From Chitinophagaceae bacterium (GTDB lineage: Bacteria; Bacteroidota; Bacteroidia; Chitinophagales; UBA10324), in contig JADJAG010000006.1 of assembly GCA_016704325.1 (NCBI GenBank), positions 264,470 through 328,469 on the forward strand: DNA of 64,000 nucleotides, given 5' to 3'. Below, piece after piece: positions 9,868 through 19,342 of this stretch; the first letter of the stretch is position 1, and every line of letters begins with the position of its first letter. The position numbers and the translations under genes were made by a program. The notes below the pieces were generated by a model. The model was not told where the DNA came from and did no database searches. It saw nothing but the letters and a program-made list of their open reading frames with translations.

Positions 9868-10506
9868 ATGAGTATACTTAAAATACTAGTTGCCGATGAT
9901 CATGCGGTACTGAGATTAGGATTGAAAATTGTCCTTAATTCGCAATTTAAAGATTGTGAGGTTGATGAAGCAGAGGACAGTGTAAGTTTATTTGCTTCGC
10001 TACAGACGAAGACTTATACACATCTGATCCTTGACCTGCAGTTGAAGGACATAAATATGATAGATGTATTTGCTGAAATACGGTCACTGTTTCCAACGCT
10101 TCAAATATTGATATACTCCATGAATGAGGAAGCAATTTACGCACAAAGATTAATACAATTAGGCGCTTCCGGATTTTTGAATAAACAAGCTAATAGAGCG
10201 AAACTTATCAGGACTTTGCAAATTTTTTTTCATGATAATTTCAATAGTAGTACTATGTATGAAAATATTTCAAGAAGTAGTTCAAATAGCAACCAACTGA
10301 ATCCATTCGACAAGCTGTCAAGCCGTGAAACTATAGTGTTGCAAAGCATCCTATTGGGAAAGAAAAATAAGGAAATTTCAAATGAATGTAATCTTAAACC
10401 TACCACCATTGCTACCTATAAGTCACGTATATATCATAAACTTGGCTACTCTAATTTAATGGATATTAGAAGACTTGCTGAAGTTTATAAGTTTATAAGT
10501 TTATAG
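9868..10506 (+). CDS. NarL/FixJ-type response regulator (second paralogue)
   Basis: A 212-residue protein closely resembling the regulator at 5954. It keeps D10/D11, phospho-acceptor D56 (LILDLQL) and K106 (GFLNKQ), and has a LuxR-type helix-turn-helix with LSSRETIVLQSILLGKKNKEIS and LKPTTIATYKSRIYHKLGY. It starts 134 bp after the kinase, further than an ordinary operon gap, so it may have its own promoter. An AAGTTTAT microrepeat covers its last codons and stop. Its base use is more AT-rich than the first regulator, consistent with divergence after duplication. The next gene downstream is the SprB adhesin, an obvious but untested target. Confidence 0.92.
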   Translation: MSILKILVADDHAVLRLGLKIVLNSQFKDCEVDEAEDSVSLFASLQTKTYTHLILDLQLKDINMIDVFAEIRSLFPTLQILIYSMNEEAIYAQRLIQLGASGFLNKQANRAKLIRTLQIFFHDNFNSSTMYENISRSSSNSNQLNPFDKLSSRETIVLQSILLGKKNKEISNECNLKPTTIATYKSRIYHKLGYSNLMDIRRLAEVYKFISL

Positions 10507-10898
10507 GTATAAATAATAATCACCTCTTCTGATTTTGCGGCTATTCTGTATTATCGTTCGAAGTTTAAGTTATTATCGGAAAAACTATTTTTCTGTTTGT
10601 TAAACAGTTGATCTGATTTTCTGATTGGCGAATTTCATTTGTTCCAACTTACGCAAAATTTACCCATTTGTGAAACGCTGTTTCTACCAAAACGATTATG
10701 ATTCTTACTGTTTATGAAACAATTTTTATTTTGTCTAATATGATTTTATCAATGAAAACAATCTTAAAGAAATTTTTGTAGTTAAAATTCTACATTTCTA
10801 ATATTAACATTATTCTAAGTTTGTGCCCTTAATAAATTCTTATTCTTGAAATCTCCTCTTGAATTCTCCAACTAGTTAAAACCTCAAACTTTCCCATT
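10507..10898 (+). promoter_or_regulatory. AT-rich leader region of the SprB adhesin gene
   Basis: A 392-bp AT-rich gap with no supported gene. TAAGTTTG at 10816-10823 fits the Bacteroidota -7 consensus TANNTTTG but has no TTG at the right distance. TATTCTTG at 10841-10848 is a looser fit, with TTG at 10821-10823 giving a 17-bp spacer. Neither is proven. The length is enough for regulator binding sites, but I found no clear inverted repeat for a LuxR-type dimer. Confidence 0.35.
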
Positions 10899-13800
10899 AT
10901 GAAAAACCGTTACCGCCTAATTGCATTTAGGTTAGCTGCCATTTCGATAATTTTATGTGCTGGTTTATTTTCTTCATTTGCACAGGTTTGTAATATTCCG
11001 GCTCCGGCTGCTGAATGTACACCGCCAACTACTTGGAACCATGATAAAGTAGTGAATACCAGTGTCACATGGGCATCACTAGGTATTGGTTCTGCAGATA
11101 ATGTTACACAGAAGATACGGATTTCAGGTACTGGAACAGTAACCGTTAAGGACGTAAACCTTATTCTGAAAAGCAGCAGTGCTGTTGTTTATTTAGATGG
11201 AATCACCTTTGTGGTCGAGAATGGAAATATTCAGTTGGATGCTTCAGGTTCACGTTTTCTTATGGATGGAGGCGCTTTGAGAACTTATGGAAACTTTCAG
11301 CAGAGCAGCGTTGGTGCTACGGTAGTTTGCATTGAAGGAACGGCTATTGATATCGGGGAAGAGCAAAACGGTCCTGAGTTCGTTCCAGGTCAGGCAAGCA
11401 CCTCAGCAGATTGGCAGAATGATAATGGATACCGGTATATTAAGGACTGCTGTATTAACGTAACACATGATGTGCAATTGCAAAGCAGCGGATCGGGAAC
11501 AGGACTGAATGGTGTTGATATCTGGATCAACGATTGTATTGAAGTTGGTGACCGCGGAAATAACGATGCCATTACTTCTGATTTTGGTTTTGCTGATGGC
11601 GACGATTCAGGCAACTGGCAGAACAGTAATAATCAATCGATATACAATACCACCATAGCTGTTGCTAATGGCAACTATCAGAATAATCAGGGCATTATGA
11701 CCCTTTGTGATGTAAGGGTTAAGGTCAATAAGAGTGGTAATTTTCAGGTGAATAATGGGACATTAAAGGGACAAAATCTTTGCGTAGCGGTTGAGGATGT
11801 ATTTGAAAATTCAGCGACATGGACTCTCACAGGCATTACCTGGTTTTCCGACAAACAAAACAGCACCAATGTACCGGGTGCTGGCTCAGAAACTGCTGAA
11901 TCAACCATTTTATCCAATTGCTTTCAAACTTGTTGCACCGGTACAGTATGCACTGTTGCTTTGACTGGTATTGATGTCGATGTAAACTGTTTTGGTTCCG
12001 CTAACGGTTCAATTAATGTTACAGTAACCGGCGCACAAGGTGCAGTAACTTACCTGTGGAGCGATGGAGCAACCACAGAGGACAGAAGCGGACTTGCTCC
12101 CGGTACCTATTCAGTAATAGTTACGGATGCAGAAGGTTGTGAGGCAAATCAGAGTTTCACAATCACACAACCTGCAGCGCTGAATATGACAGGCTCAGTA
12201 ATTGATGTTACTATAACAAATGGAACAAATGGTTCAATAACTGCAACAACCACCGGCGGTACTTCACCTTACACATACTTATGGAGTGATGGAGCAACTA
12301 CCGAAGACCGCACAAATTTGTCTGCCGGTAGTTATTCAGTAACAGTTACAGATGCTAAGGGCTGTACTTTTATGACCAACTTTACAGTCAATCAACCGCC
12401 TTGCGCAGTTGCAGTAAACGGGATTGATGTTGACGTACTCTGTAATGGAGATAACAACGGATCAATAGACATCACCGTATCAGGTGCACAGGGAGCAGTA
12501 ACGTACCTGTGGAATGATGGAGCAACGACAGAAGACAGAAGCGGACTTGCTCCCGGAAACTACTCAGTAGTAGTAACGGATGCAGCAGGTTGCCAGACAA
12601 CACAGAGCTTCACGATCAGTGAGCCGGTAGTATTAGGAATGACCGGAGTGGTGAATGATGTAACAATCACCAACGGATCAGACGGATCAATAGATGTAAC
12701 GGCAACAGGCGGAACAGGTGGATACACCTACCTGTGGAGCGATGGATCAACGGATGAAGACCGGGCCAATTTACCTGCCGGCAGCTATTCAGTAACGGTA
12801 ACGGATGCCAACGGTTGTCCTTACACTGCCAGCTTCACGGTTGACGAACCCGGATGTACAATCGGCATGAGTGGCAATTCGATAGACATCAGTTGCAACG
12901 GTGAAGACAATGGATCAATAGATATCACCGTATCAGGCGCACAAGGTGCAGTAACTTACCTGTGGAGCGATGGAGCAACAACAGAAGACCGCAGCGGACT
13001 TGCTCCCGGAAACTACTCAGTAGTAGTAACAGATGCAGCAGGTTGTCAGACTACACAATCCTTCACGATCAGCGAGCCGGTAGTATTAGGAATGACCGGT
13101 GTAGTAAATGATGTAACGATCACGAACGGATCAGACGGATCAATAGATGTAACGGCTACAGGCGGCACAGGCGCATACACCTACCTGTGGAGCGATGGAT
13201 CAACGGATGAAGACCGTACGAACCTTCCTGCCGGCAGCTATTCAGTAACGGTAACGGATGCCAACGGTTGTCCTTACACTGCCAGCTTCACGGTTGACGA
13301 ACCCGGATGTACAATCGGCATGAGTGGCAATTCGATCGATATTAGTTGCAACGGCGATGACAATGGATCAATAGACATCACCGTATCAGGCGCACAGGGA
13401 GCAGTAACATACCTGTGGAATGATGGAGCAACGACAGAAGACAGAAGCGGACTTGCACCCGGAAGCTACTCAGTAGTAGTAACGGATGCAGCAGGTTGTC
13501 AGACTACACAATCCTTCACGATCAGCGAGCCGGTAGTATTAGGAATGACCGGAGTAGTAAATGATGTAACGATCACGAACGGATCAGACGGATCAATAGA
13601 TGTAACGGCTACAGGCGGCACAGGCGCATACACCTACCTGTGGAGCGATGGATCAACGGATGAAGACAGAACGAACCTTCCAGCCGGAACATATTCAGTA
13701 ACGGTAACGGATGCCAACGGATGTCCTTACACTACCAGCTTCACGGTTAACGAGCCTGGTTGTACGATAGGCATGTCAGGCAATTCGATTGACATCAGCT

Positions 13801-16355
13801 GCAACGGCGATGACAACGGATCAATAAATATCACCGTATCAGGCGCACAAGGTGCAGTAACCTACCTGTGGAGTGATGGATCAACAGATGAAGACAGAAG
13901 CGGACTTGCACCCGGAAGCTACTCAGTAGTAGTAACGGATGCAGCAGGTTGCCAGACAACACAAGCCTTCACGATCAGCGAGCCGGTAGTATTAGGAATG
14001 ACCGGAGTAGTAAATGATGTAACAATCACAAACGGATCAGACGGATCCATAGATGTAACAGTAACAGGCGGAACAGGCGCATACACTTACCTGTGGAGTG
14101 ATGGATCAACGGATGAAGACCGGACCAATTTACCTGCCGGCAGCTATTCAGTAACAGTAACGGATGCCAACGGATGTCCTTACACTGCCAGCTTCACGGT
14201 TAACGAGCCTGGTTGTACGATAGGCATGTCAGGCAATTCGATTGACATCACCTGCAACGGTGAAGACAACGGATCAATAGACATCACCGTATCTGGTGCT
14301 CAAGGCGCGGTAACGTACCTGTGGAATGATGGAGCAACGACAGAAGACAGAAGCGGACTTGCTCCCGGAAACTACTCAGTAGTAGTAACGGATGCGGCAG
14401 GTTGCCAGACAACACAATCCTTCACGATCACCGAACCGGTAGTATTAGGCATGACCGGAGTGGTGAATGATGTAACGATCACGAACGGATCAGACGGATC
14501 CATAGATGTAACAGCAACGGGCGGAACAGGAGCATACACTTACCTGTGGAGTGATGGATCAACGGATGAAGACCGGACCAATTTACCTGCCGGCAGCTAT
14601 TCAGTAACGGTAACGGATGCCAACGGCTGTCCTTACACTGCCAGCTTCACGGTTAACGAGCCTGGTTGTACGATAGGCATGTCAGGCAATTCGATTGACA
14701 TCACCTGCAACGGTGAAGACAACGGATCAATAGACATCACCGTATCTGGTGCTCAAGGCGCGGTAACGTACCTGTGGAATGATGGAGCAACGACAGAAGA
14801 CAGAAGCGGACTTGCTCCCGGAAACTACTCAGTAGTAGTAACGGATGCGGCAGGTTGCCAGACAACACAATCCTTCACGATCACCGAACCGGTAGTATTA
14901 GGCATGACCGGAGTGGTGAATGATGTAACGATCACGAACGGATCAGACGGATCAATAGATGTAACGGCAACAGGCGGAACAGGAGCATACACTTACCTGT
15001 GGAGTGATGGATCAACGGATGAAGACCGGACCAATTTACCTGCCGGCAGCTATTCAGTAACGGTAACGGATGCCAACGGTTGTCCTTACACTGCCAGCTT
15101 CACGGTTGACGAACCCGGATGTACGATCGGCATGAGTGGCAATTCGATAGACATCAGCTGCAACGGCGATGACAATGGATCAATAGACATCACCGTATCA
15201 GGCGCACAGGGAGCAGTAACGTACCTGTGGAATGACGGAGCCACGACAGAAGACCGGAGCGGACTTGCACCGGGCAACTACTCAGTAGTAGTAACGGATG
15301 CAGCAGGTTGCCAGGCTTCACAGGCCTTCACGATCAATGAGCCTTCAGTAGTGGAAGTGAGCGGGGTAGCAACTGATGTAACGAGCGTCGGAGGATCAGA
15401 CGGATCGATAGATGTAACAGCCACAGGTGGAACAGGTGCATACACTTACTTGTGGAGTGATGGCTCAACAGATGAAGACCGGACAAACCTACCTGCCGGA
15501 ACGTATACAGTGACGGTAACAGATGCCAATGGTTGCTCTGGTTCTACTGCTACTTACACATTCTCATTGAAGGAGCCATGTTCGATAACTGTAGATGCAG
15601 GGGCAGATCTCGACAAATGTCATAATGATCCGACCATGCTTTCAGCTTCTTCATCTGATCCGAATGCGACATTCAGCTGGGCTCCGGCAACAGAGTTGGA
15701 TAACTCCAACATTGCAAATCCAATAACCAATGTGAAGGAGACAACAACCTTTACGGTAACGGCAACAGGAGAAGATGGATGTATGGCTACGGATGAAGTA
15801 ACCGTTACAGTGTATAAGGTTGTAAAAGCCAAGATTGAAGTGAAACCAAATACGGATGCCTGCCAAGCTCCTAATGTAAAATTGGGAACAAAAAACAATC
15901 CGAACTATTCTTATGAGTGGCGTTTAAACGGATTGCCAATAATCGGTGCACCTGATAAAAACACCTATTGTGCATCTGTTTCAGGGGACTATTCAGTGCA
16001 CGTTATAGACGTGGTGACAGGATGTGCCCATACTTCAAAGAAGTACACTGTGACCATTGCACCTAAGCTGGAAGAGGGCGAAATGGCTAAAGCGAAGAGT
16101 GCCATGAACTTTAGCGCATGGCCCAATCCAACAGCTGACCAGCTCTATATCACCCTTTCAAATACGGTGGAAGGTGCTGTGAAAGTTCAGTTGATGGATA
16201 TGTTTGGCAGACAAGTGCTGAGTGCTGATTTGGGTGGTAGCAAAGAAGAGCAAACCATCAAATTCAACATGAATGAACTTTCAGCAGGCATGTATATCGT
16301 GAGAGTGCTGAATGGAGAAAACAGGATGGAACAGAAAGTGATGCTGATCAAATAG
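10899..16355 (+). CDS. Giant SprB-repeat surface adhesin with T9SS sorting domain
   Basis: An 1818-residue secreted protein. A signal peptide (1-29, ending SSFAQ) leads into an N-terminal domain (about 30-345) with beta-helix character. Residues about 351-1560 form eight 151-residue units, each holding two SprB repeats with the core YLWSDGSTDEDRTNLPAG followed by YSVTVTDANGC. Two Ig/PKD-like domains follow (about 1565-1725). The end is a type A sorting domain (about 1735-1818: AWPNPTADQLYI, DMFGRQV, LSAGMYIVRV, KVMLIK). In Flavobacterium, SprB is a mobile surface adhesin for gliding; SprB repeats alone do not prove gliding here. Export by the PorU/PorV pathway encoded at 19.3-25.4 kb is the natural inference. 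Repeated DNA makes the exact copy number prone to assembly error. Confidence 0.93.
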   Translation: MKNRYRLIAFRLAAISIILCAGLFSSFAQVCNIPAPAAECTPPTTWNHDKVVNTSVTWASLGIGSADNVTQKIRISGTGTVTVKDVNLILKSSSAVVYLDGITFVVENGNIQLDASGSRFLMDGGALRTYGNFQQSSVGATVVCIEGTAIDIGEEQNGPEFVPGQASTSADWQNDNGYRYIKDCCINVTHDVQLQSSGSGTGLNGVDIWINDCIEVGDRGNNDAITSDFGFADGDDSGNWQNSNNQSIYNTTIAVANGNYQNNQGIMTLCDVRVKVNKSGNFQVNNGTLKGQNLCVAVEDVFENSATWTLTGITWFSDKQNSTNVPGAGSETAESTILSNCFQTCCTGTVCTVALTGIDVDVNCFGSANGSINVTVTGAQGAVTYLWSDGATTEDRSGLAPGTYSVIVTDAEGCEANQSFTITQPAALNMTGSVIDVTITNGTNGSITATTTGGTSPYTYLWSDGATTEDRTNLSAGSYSVTVTDAKGCTFMTNFTVNQPPCAVAVNGIDVDVLCNGDNNGSIDITVSGAQGAVTYLWNDGATTEDRSGLAPGNYSVVVTDAAGCQTTQSFTISEPVVLGMTGVVNDVTITNGSDGSIDVTATGGTGGYTYLWSDGSTDEDRANLPAGSYSVTVTDANGCPYTASFTVDEPGCTIGMSGNSIDISCNGEDNGSIDITVSGAQGAVTYLWSDGATTEDRSGLAPGNYSVVVTDAAGCQTTQSFTISEPVVLGMTGVVNDVTITNGSDGSIDVTATGGTGAYTYLWSDGSTDEDRTNLPAGSYSVTVTDANGCPYTASFTVDEPGCTIGMSGNSIDISCNGDDNGSIDITVSGAQGAVTYLWNDGATTEDRSGLAPGSYSVVVTDAAGCQTTQSFTISEPVVLGMTGVVNDVTITNGSDGSIDVTATGGTGAYTYLWSDGSTDEDRTNLPAGTYSVTVTDANGCPYTTSFTVNEPGCTIGMSGNSIDISCNGDDNGSINITVSGAQGAVTYLWSDGSTDEDRSGLAPGSYSVVVTDAAGCQTTQAFTISEPVVLGMTGVVNDVTITNGSDGSIDVTVTGGTGAYTYLWSDGSTDEDRTNLPAGSYSVTVTDANGCPYTASFTVNEPGCTIGMSGNSIDITCNGEDNGSIDITVSGAQGAVTYLWNDGATTEDRSGLAPGNYSVVVTDAAGCQTTQSFTITEPVVLGMTGVVNDVTITNGSDGSIDVTATGGTGAYTYLWSDGSTDEDRTNLPAGSYSVTVTDANGCPYTASFTVNEPGCTIGMSGNSIDITCNGEDNGSIDITVSGAQGAVTYLWNDGATTEDRSGLAPGNYSVVVTDAAGCQTTQSFTITEPVVLGMTGVVNDVTITNGSDGSIDVTATGGTGAYTYLWSDGSTDEDRTNLPAGSYSVTVTDANGCPYTASFTVDEPGCTIGMSGNSIDISCNGDDNGSIDITVSGAQGAVTYLWNDGATTEDRSGLAPGNYSVVVTDAAGCQASQAFTINEPSVVEVSGVATDVTSVGGSDGSIDVTATGGTGAYTYLWSDGSTDEDRTNLPAGTYTVTVTDANGCSGSTATYTFSLKEPCSITVDAGADLDKCHNDPTMLSASSSDPNATFSWAPATELDNSNIANPITNVKETTTFTVTATGEDGCMATDEVTVTVYKVVKAKIEVKPNTDACQAPNVKLGTKNNPNYSYEWRLNGLPIIGAPDKNTYCASVSGDYSVHVIDVVTGCAHTSKKYTVTIAPKLEEGEMAKAKSAMNFSAWPNPTADQLYITLSNTVEGAVKVQLMDMFGRQVLSADLGGSKEEQTIKFNMNELSAGMYIVRVLNGENRMEQKVMLIK
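11949..15570 (+). repeat. Eight tandem 453-bp coding repeats
   Basis: Unit boundaries fall at about 11949, 12402, 12855, 13308, 13761, 14214, 14667 and 15120, with an exact 453-bp (151-codon) spacing. The first and last units are divergent and the inner six are very similar. Units at 14214 and 14667 differ by only a handful of substitutions over most of their length, pointing to recent duplication. Because the period is a multiple of three, unit gain or loss keeps the frame and changes adhesin length. Confidence 0.95.
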
Positions 16356-16383
16356 CAGCATACGTTTAATTGTTCATAAAGGC

Positions 16384-16424
16384 AAAACCCTTACAGCTCT
16401 GCGGAGCTTGTAAGGGTTTTTTTA
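16384..16424 (+). terminator. Rho-independent terminator of the SprB gene
   Basis: An inverted repeat ACCCTTACA..GCTC / GAGC..TTGTAAGGGT with a short GC loop is followed by seven T residues. It begins 29 bp after the stop codon. Confidence 0.88.
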
Positions 16425-16554
16425 TCCGCTAATATCGACCGTCTTAAGTCTTACTTCTTACGTCTTGATTCTTGGTTCCTGATTCCTGCTTCTTTTTATT
16501 TAATAGCTAAATGGTTGCGGCAAAGCCGAAACGTATTCTGAGGTAGTCTTATGT

Positions 16555-16722
16555 CTTTAGCTTGGGTGAACTATCAGCCGGCATGTACTTCGTAAGAGTG
16601 CTTAATGGAGAGAACAGGATGGAACAGAAAGTGATTATGAGCAAATAGCAGCGCACTTTTAATTGTTCATAAAGGCAAAACGCTTACAGCTCTTAGGAAC
16701 CTGTAAGGTTTTTTTTATCCGC
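16555..16722 (+). pseudogene. Second copy of the sorting-domain end plus terminator
   Basis: From about 16558 the sequence encodes LGELSAGMYFVRVLNGENRM and a KVIMSK end with a TAG stop at about 16647. This is a diverged copy of the last 30 residues of the SprB protein. The following AATTGTTCATAAAGGCAAAA and hairpin-T run (about 16679-16718) copy the real gene's 3' flank. No start codon or upstream domain is present, so it is an orphan 3' end. Its substitutions are partly conservative (I to F, LI to MS), so it is older than copy 3 or drifting. Confidence 0.85.
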
Positions 16723-16737
16723 TAATGTCAAACGTCA

Positions 16738-16890
16738 GATCTTGGTGGAAGCAAAGAAGAACAAACCATCAAGTTCAATATGAATGAACTTTCGGCAGGC
16801 ATGTATATCGTGAGAGTGCTGAATGGAGAAAACAGGATGGAACAGAAAGTGATGCTGATCAAATGGCAGATCAAGTGCCACTGTTCCTAA
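16738..16890 (+). pseudogene. Third copy of the sorting-domain end, original stop lost
   Basis: Sequence from 16738 encodes DLGGSKEEQTIKFNMNELSA and continues through MYIVRV to KVMLIK, identical in protein to the true adhesin end. The original TAG stop is TGG here, so the frame reads on for WQIKCHCS to TAA at 16888-16890. Near-identity to the functional end suggests recent duplication or gene conversion. No upstream coding part exists, so it is not expressed as a whole protein. Confidence 0.88.
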
Positions 16891-16942
16891 AAACTAAAAA
16901 CCCTTACAGCTCTTTAGAGTCTGTAAGGGTTTTTAGTTTTCA
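16884..16942. terminator. Bidirectional terminator between adhesin copies and hscA
   Basis: A long inverted repeat, AAAACTAAAAACCCTTACAG and its complement CTGTAAGGGTTTTTAGTTTT, has an A-rich left arm and T-rich right arm. It could end transcription from either strand, and lies 36 bp past the hscA stop. The core matches the SprB terminator, so it belongs to the third 3'-end copy. Confidence 0.8.
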
Positions 16943-16977
16943 TAGTCTTACATCTTACATCTTACGTCTTACATCTT

Positions 16978-18834
16978 CTAGACCTTCTTCCCCTTCATCG
17001 CCTCCCCAATCACCGCATCCATCACTTTATGTGCAAAGGGCCGTGAGTATTCATTCAACTCATCCATTTTAACTTGTATGAGGTCTTTATCATCACTGGC
17101 TGTTGCCTGTTTCAATGCTGTCATCAATGCCTGCATGCCGGCAGCTTCTTCAGCAGAAAGCAATTCGGCATTCTTCTTAATAAATTTTTCAGCAGCAAGT
17201 AATACCTGGTTGGCTTCTGTTTTTGCCTCTAATAAGCTGCGTATTTTCATATCATCTTTTGCATGCACGATAGAATCAAGCAACATCTGTTCAACTTCTG
17301 CATCGGTTAATCCATATTGAGGCTTGATGTCTATACTTTGTTCCAACCCGCTGCGCAGTTCCTTTGCTTTCACTTTCAGTATACCATCAGCATTCAGGAT
17401 AAAACTGATTTCAATTTTTGGAAACCCGGCAGGCATAGCCGGAATTCCTGATAAGATAAATTCCGCCAGTTTCCTATTATCTTTTACTACATCACGCTCT
17501 CCCTGGTATACGGCAATCTTGAGGTTTTTTTGTCCGTCGACAGAAGTAGTGTATTGACGTGCAGCACTTGTTGGGATCTTTGAATTGCGTGGAATGATTA
17601 CATCCATCAGATCTCCAATAGTTTCTATGCCCAGCGAAAGCGGTGTAACATCCAACAACAAAATGTCTTTTTGATTTCCTGCAAGCACATCAGCCTGGAT
17701 AGCTGCTCCAAGCGCCACCACTTCATCCGGATTCAGTGAATCGTTAACCGGTTTTCCGAAAAATGCGGCAACCGTATTTTTCACCAATGGAATACGTGTA
17801 GCACCACCTACCATTACAATGGTTTCAATAAGGTCTGAGGTTAATTTTGCATCGCTCAAAGCACGTAGAATAGCGGCAATTGTTTTCTCCACAAGAGGCA
17901 GTGTCAGCTGTTCAAATACTGCTTTTGAAATATTACATTGAAGGGAGTCGTGTTTACCGGAATAGAAATCATGATTGCTCAGGTGAATCTTTGCTTCTTC
18001 TGCCTGAAGCCGCAATGACTGGCTCAGTGATTTATCGGTATGAAGGGTGTCTTTCGAAACATGGTTATGTTCCAACCAGTAATCTACAATAGCGCGATCG
18101 AAATCATCACCACCAAGGAAGGTATCGCCGTTGGTGGAAAGGACTTCAAAGATTCCATTTTGAATTTTAAGAATGGAAATATCAAAGGTGCCGCCGCCTA
18201 AATCATAGACTGCTATTGTTTTTTCTTCCTGCGGATCAAGGCCAATGCCATACGCAAGTGAAGCAGCAGTAGGTTCGTTGATGATGCGCAATACTTCCAG
18301 TCCTGCAAGTTTTCCGGCATCTCGCGTTGCCTGCCGTTGTGAATCATTGAAGTATGCCGGAACAGTGATCACCACTTTCCTTACCTCAGCATTCAATACA
18401 CTTTCTGCACGATGCCTGAGTTCTTTTAAGATAAACGATGACAATTCAATAGGAGAGTAAAAGGAATTGCCCACCCTTATTTTAACAAGCTGTTCTGTAT
18501 CTTCATCAATAATTTTGTACCCGAAATAGCCCTCGAATTCTTTCACATCTTTATACGATTTACCTAACAAACGCTTAACTGAATAAATGGTGTTTTGAGG
18601 ATCCGTAACAAGATAATGTCGTGCAGCTGAACCGACTATTACTTTATCCGGAGATTCAAAATGTACGATGGAAGGAACCAGTGAATTTTTTCCGTCTTCT
18701 TTCACCGTTTCCGCAAGCCCCGTTTCTTTATTCACAAAAGCAATCAATGAATTGGTGGTGCCAAGGTCAATGCCGGCAATCAATTCGCGTTTTTCAATGG
18801 TCGCTTCTTTTATGTTAATGGAAATTTTTGCCAT
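16978..18834 (-). CDS. hscA: Hsp70 chaperone, HscA type (Fe-S cluster assembly)
   Basis: A 618-residue Hsp70. The ATPase domain shows IAGIDLGTTNSLIAFV (phosphate 1), INEPTAASLAYGIG, AVYDLGGGTFDISI (phosphate 2) and VGGATRIPLV (adenosine). The substrate-binding domain follows from about 390 (LLLDVTPLSLGIETIGDLMD). Length matches HscA (about 616) rather than DnaK (about 638), it lacks the acidic EEVD/DDKK-type DnaK tail, and the N-terminus is extended before the ATPase motif as in HscA. HscA works with HscB to move Fe-S clusters from IscU to target proteins in the cytoplasm. No hscB or isc genes are nearby, so the assignment to HscA rather than another DnaK paralogue is by sequence form only. 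Confidence 0.85.
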   Translation of the reverse strand: MAKISINIKEATIEKRELIAGIDLGTTNSLIAFVNKETGLAETVKEDGKNSLVPSIVHFESPDKVIVGSAARHYLVTDPQNTIYSVKRLLGKSYKDVKEFEGYFGYKIIDEDTEQLVKIRVGNSFYSPIELSSFILKELRHRAESVLNAEVRKVVITVPAYFNDSQRQATRDAGKLAGLEVLRIINEPTAASLAYGIGLDPQEEKTIAVYDLGGGTFDISILKIQNGIFEVLSTNGDTFLGGDDFDRAIVDYWLEHNHVSKDTLHTDKSLSQSLRLQAEEAKIHLSNHDFYSGKHDSLQCNISKAVFEQLTLPLVEKTIAAILRALSDAKLTSDLIETIVMVGGATRIPLVKNTVAAFFGKPVNDSLNPDEVVALGAAIQADVLAGNQKDILLLDVTPLSLGIETIGDLMDVIIPRNSKIPTSAARQYTTSVDGQKNLKIAVYQGERDVVKDNRKLAEFILSGIPAMPAGFPKIEISFILNADGILKVKAKELRSGLEQSIDIKPQYGLTDAEVEQMLLDSIVHAKDDMKIRSLLEAKTEANQVLLAAEKFIKKNAELLSAEEAAGMQALMTALKQATASDDKDLIQVKMDELNEYSRPFAHKVMDAVIGEAMKGKKV

Positions 18835-19017
18835 GTTGATTGATCAATGCGGTTTCGATGATGTTTAAATGAATAAAGTGTACAAAGATAGGTGTTACAC
18901 AGTTTCAATTGGAGAAGGTTCCATATTGAGCTGCTTAATTTATTTTGAAAGCAGGTAACCGTAGCGCTTTATCATAATGTGCACTGATGATAATAGAGGA
19001 AGCCAATGAAAACGCAG

Positions 19018-19330
19018 AGCAAGGAAACCACGGAGTACAGAGAGAAGAACATTTGTAGAACTTATCTGATGCAATTCCATCTCTGTGAACTCTGTGGTTT
19101 CAAGAAAGGAAACCACGGAGTACAGAGAGAAGAACATTTGTAGAACTTGTCTGATGCAATTCCACCTCTGTGAACTCTGTGGTTTCAAAAAAGGCAACCA
19201 CAAAGAAAAAAGGAAAATACTCACATAAATCTCGTTTAAAGCACTTCCTCCTCCGTGCCCTCTGTGGTTTCAAAAATGCTAGCCACAAAGAAAAAAAAGA
19301 AAATACTCACAAAAATCTCGTTTAATGCAA
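19018..19330. repeat. 85-bp hairpin repeats, family of the left-edge array
   Basis: Units starting with GGAAACCACGGAGTACAGAG at 19023 and 19108 have an 85-bp period, followed by diverged units near 19193 and 19279. Each ends in TGAACTCTGTGGTTTCAA, complementary to its start. The internal GATGCAATTCCAC segment is shared in inverse form with the array at 1-608 (GTGGAATTGCATC), so the two arrays are the same family in opposite orientation. It separates hscA from porU. Confidence 0.85.
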
Positions 19331-19342
19331 TCCTCTTTTATA

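Noticed and set aside
15086..15898. Minus-strand frames across the SprB gene
   Set aside because: Antisense shadows caused by the codon bias of the tandem repeats.
18940..19288. Two minus-strand frames before porU
   Set aside because: Both are translations of the 85-bp hairpin repeats.
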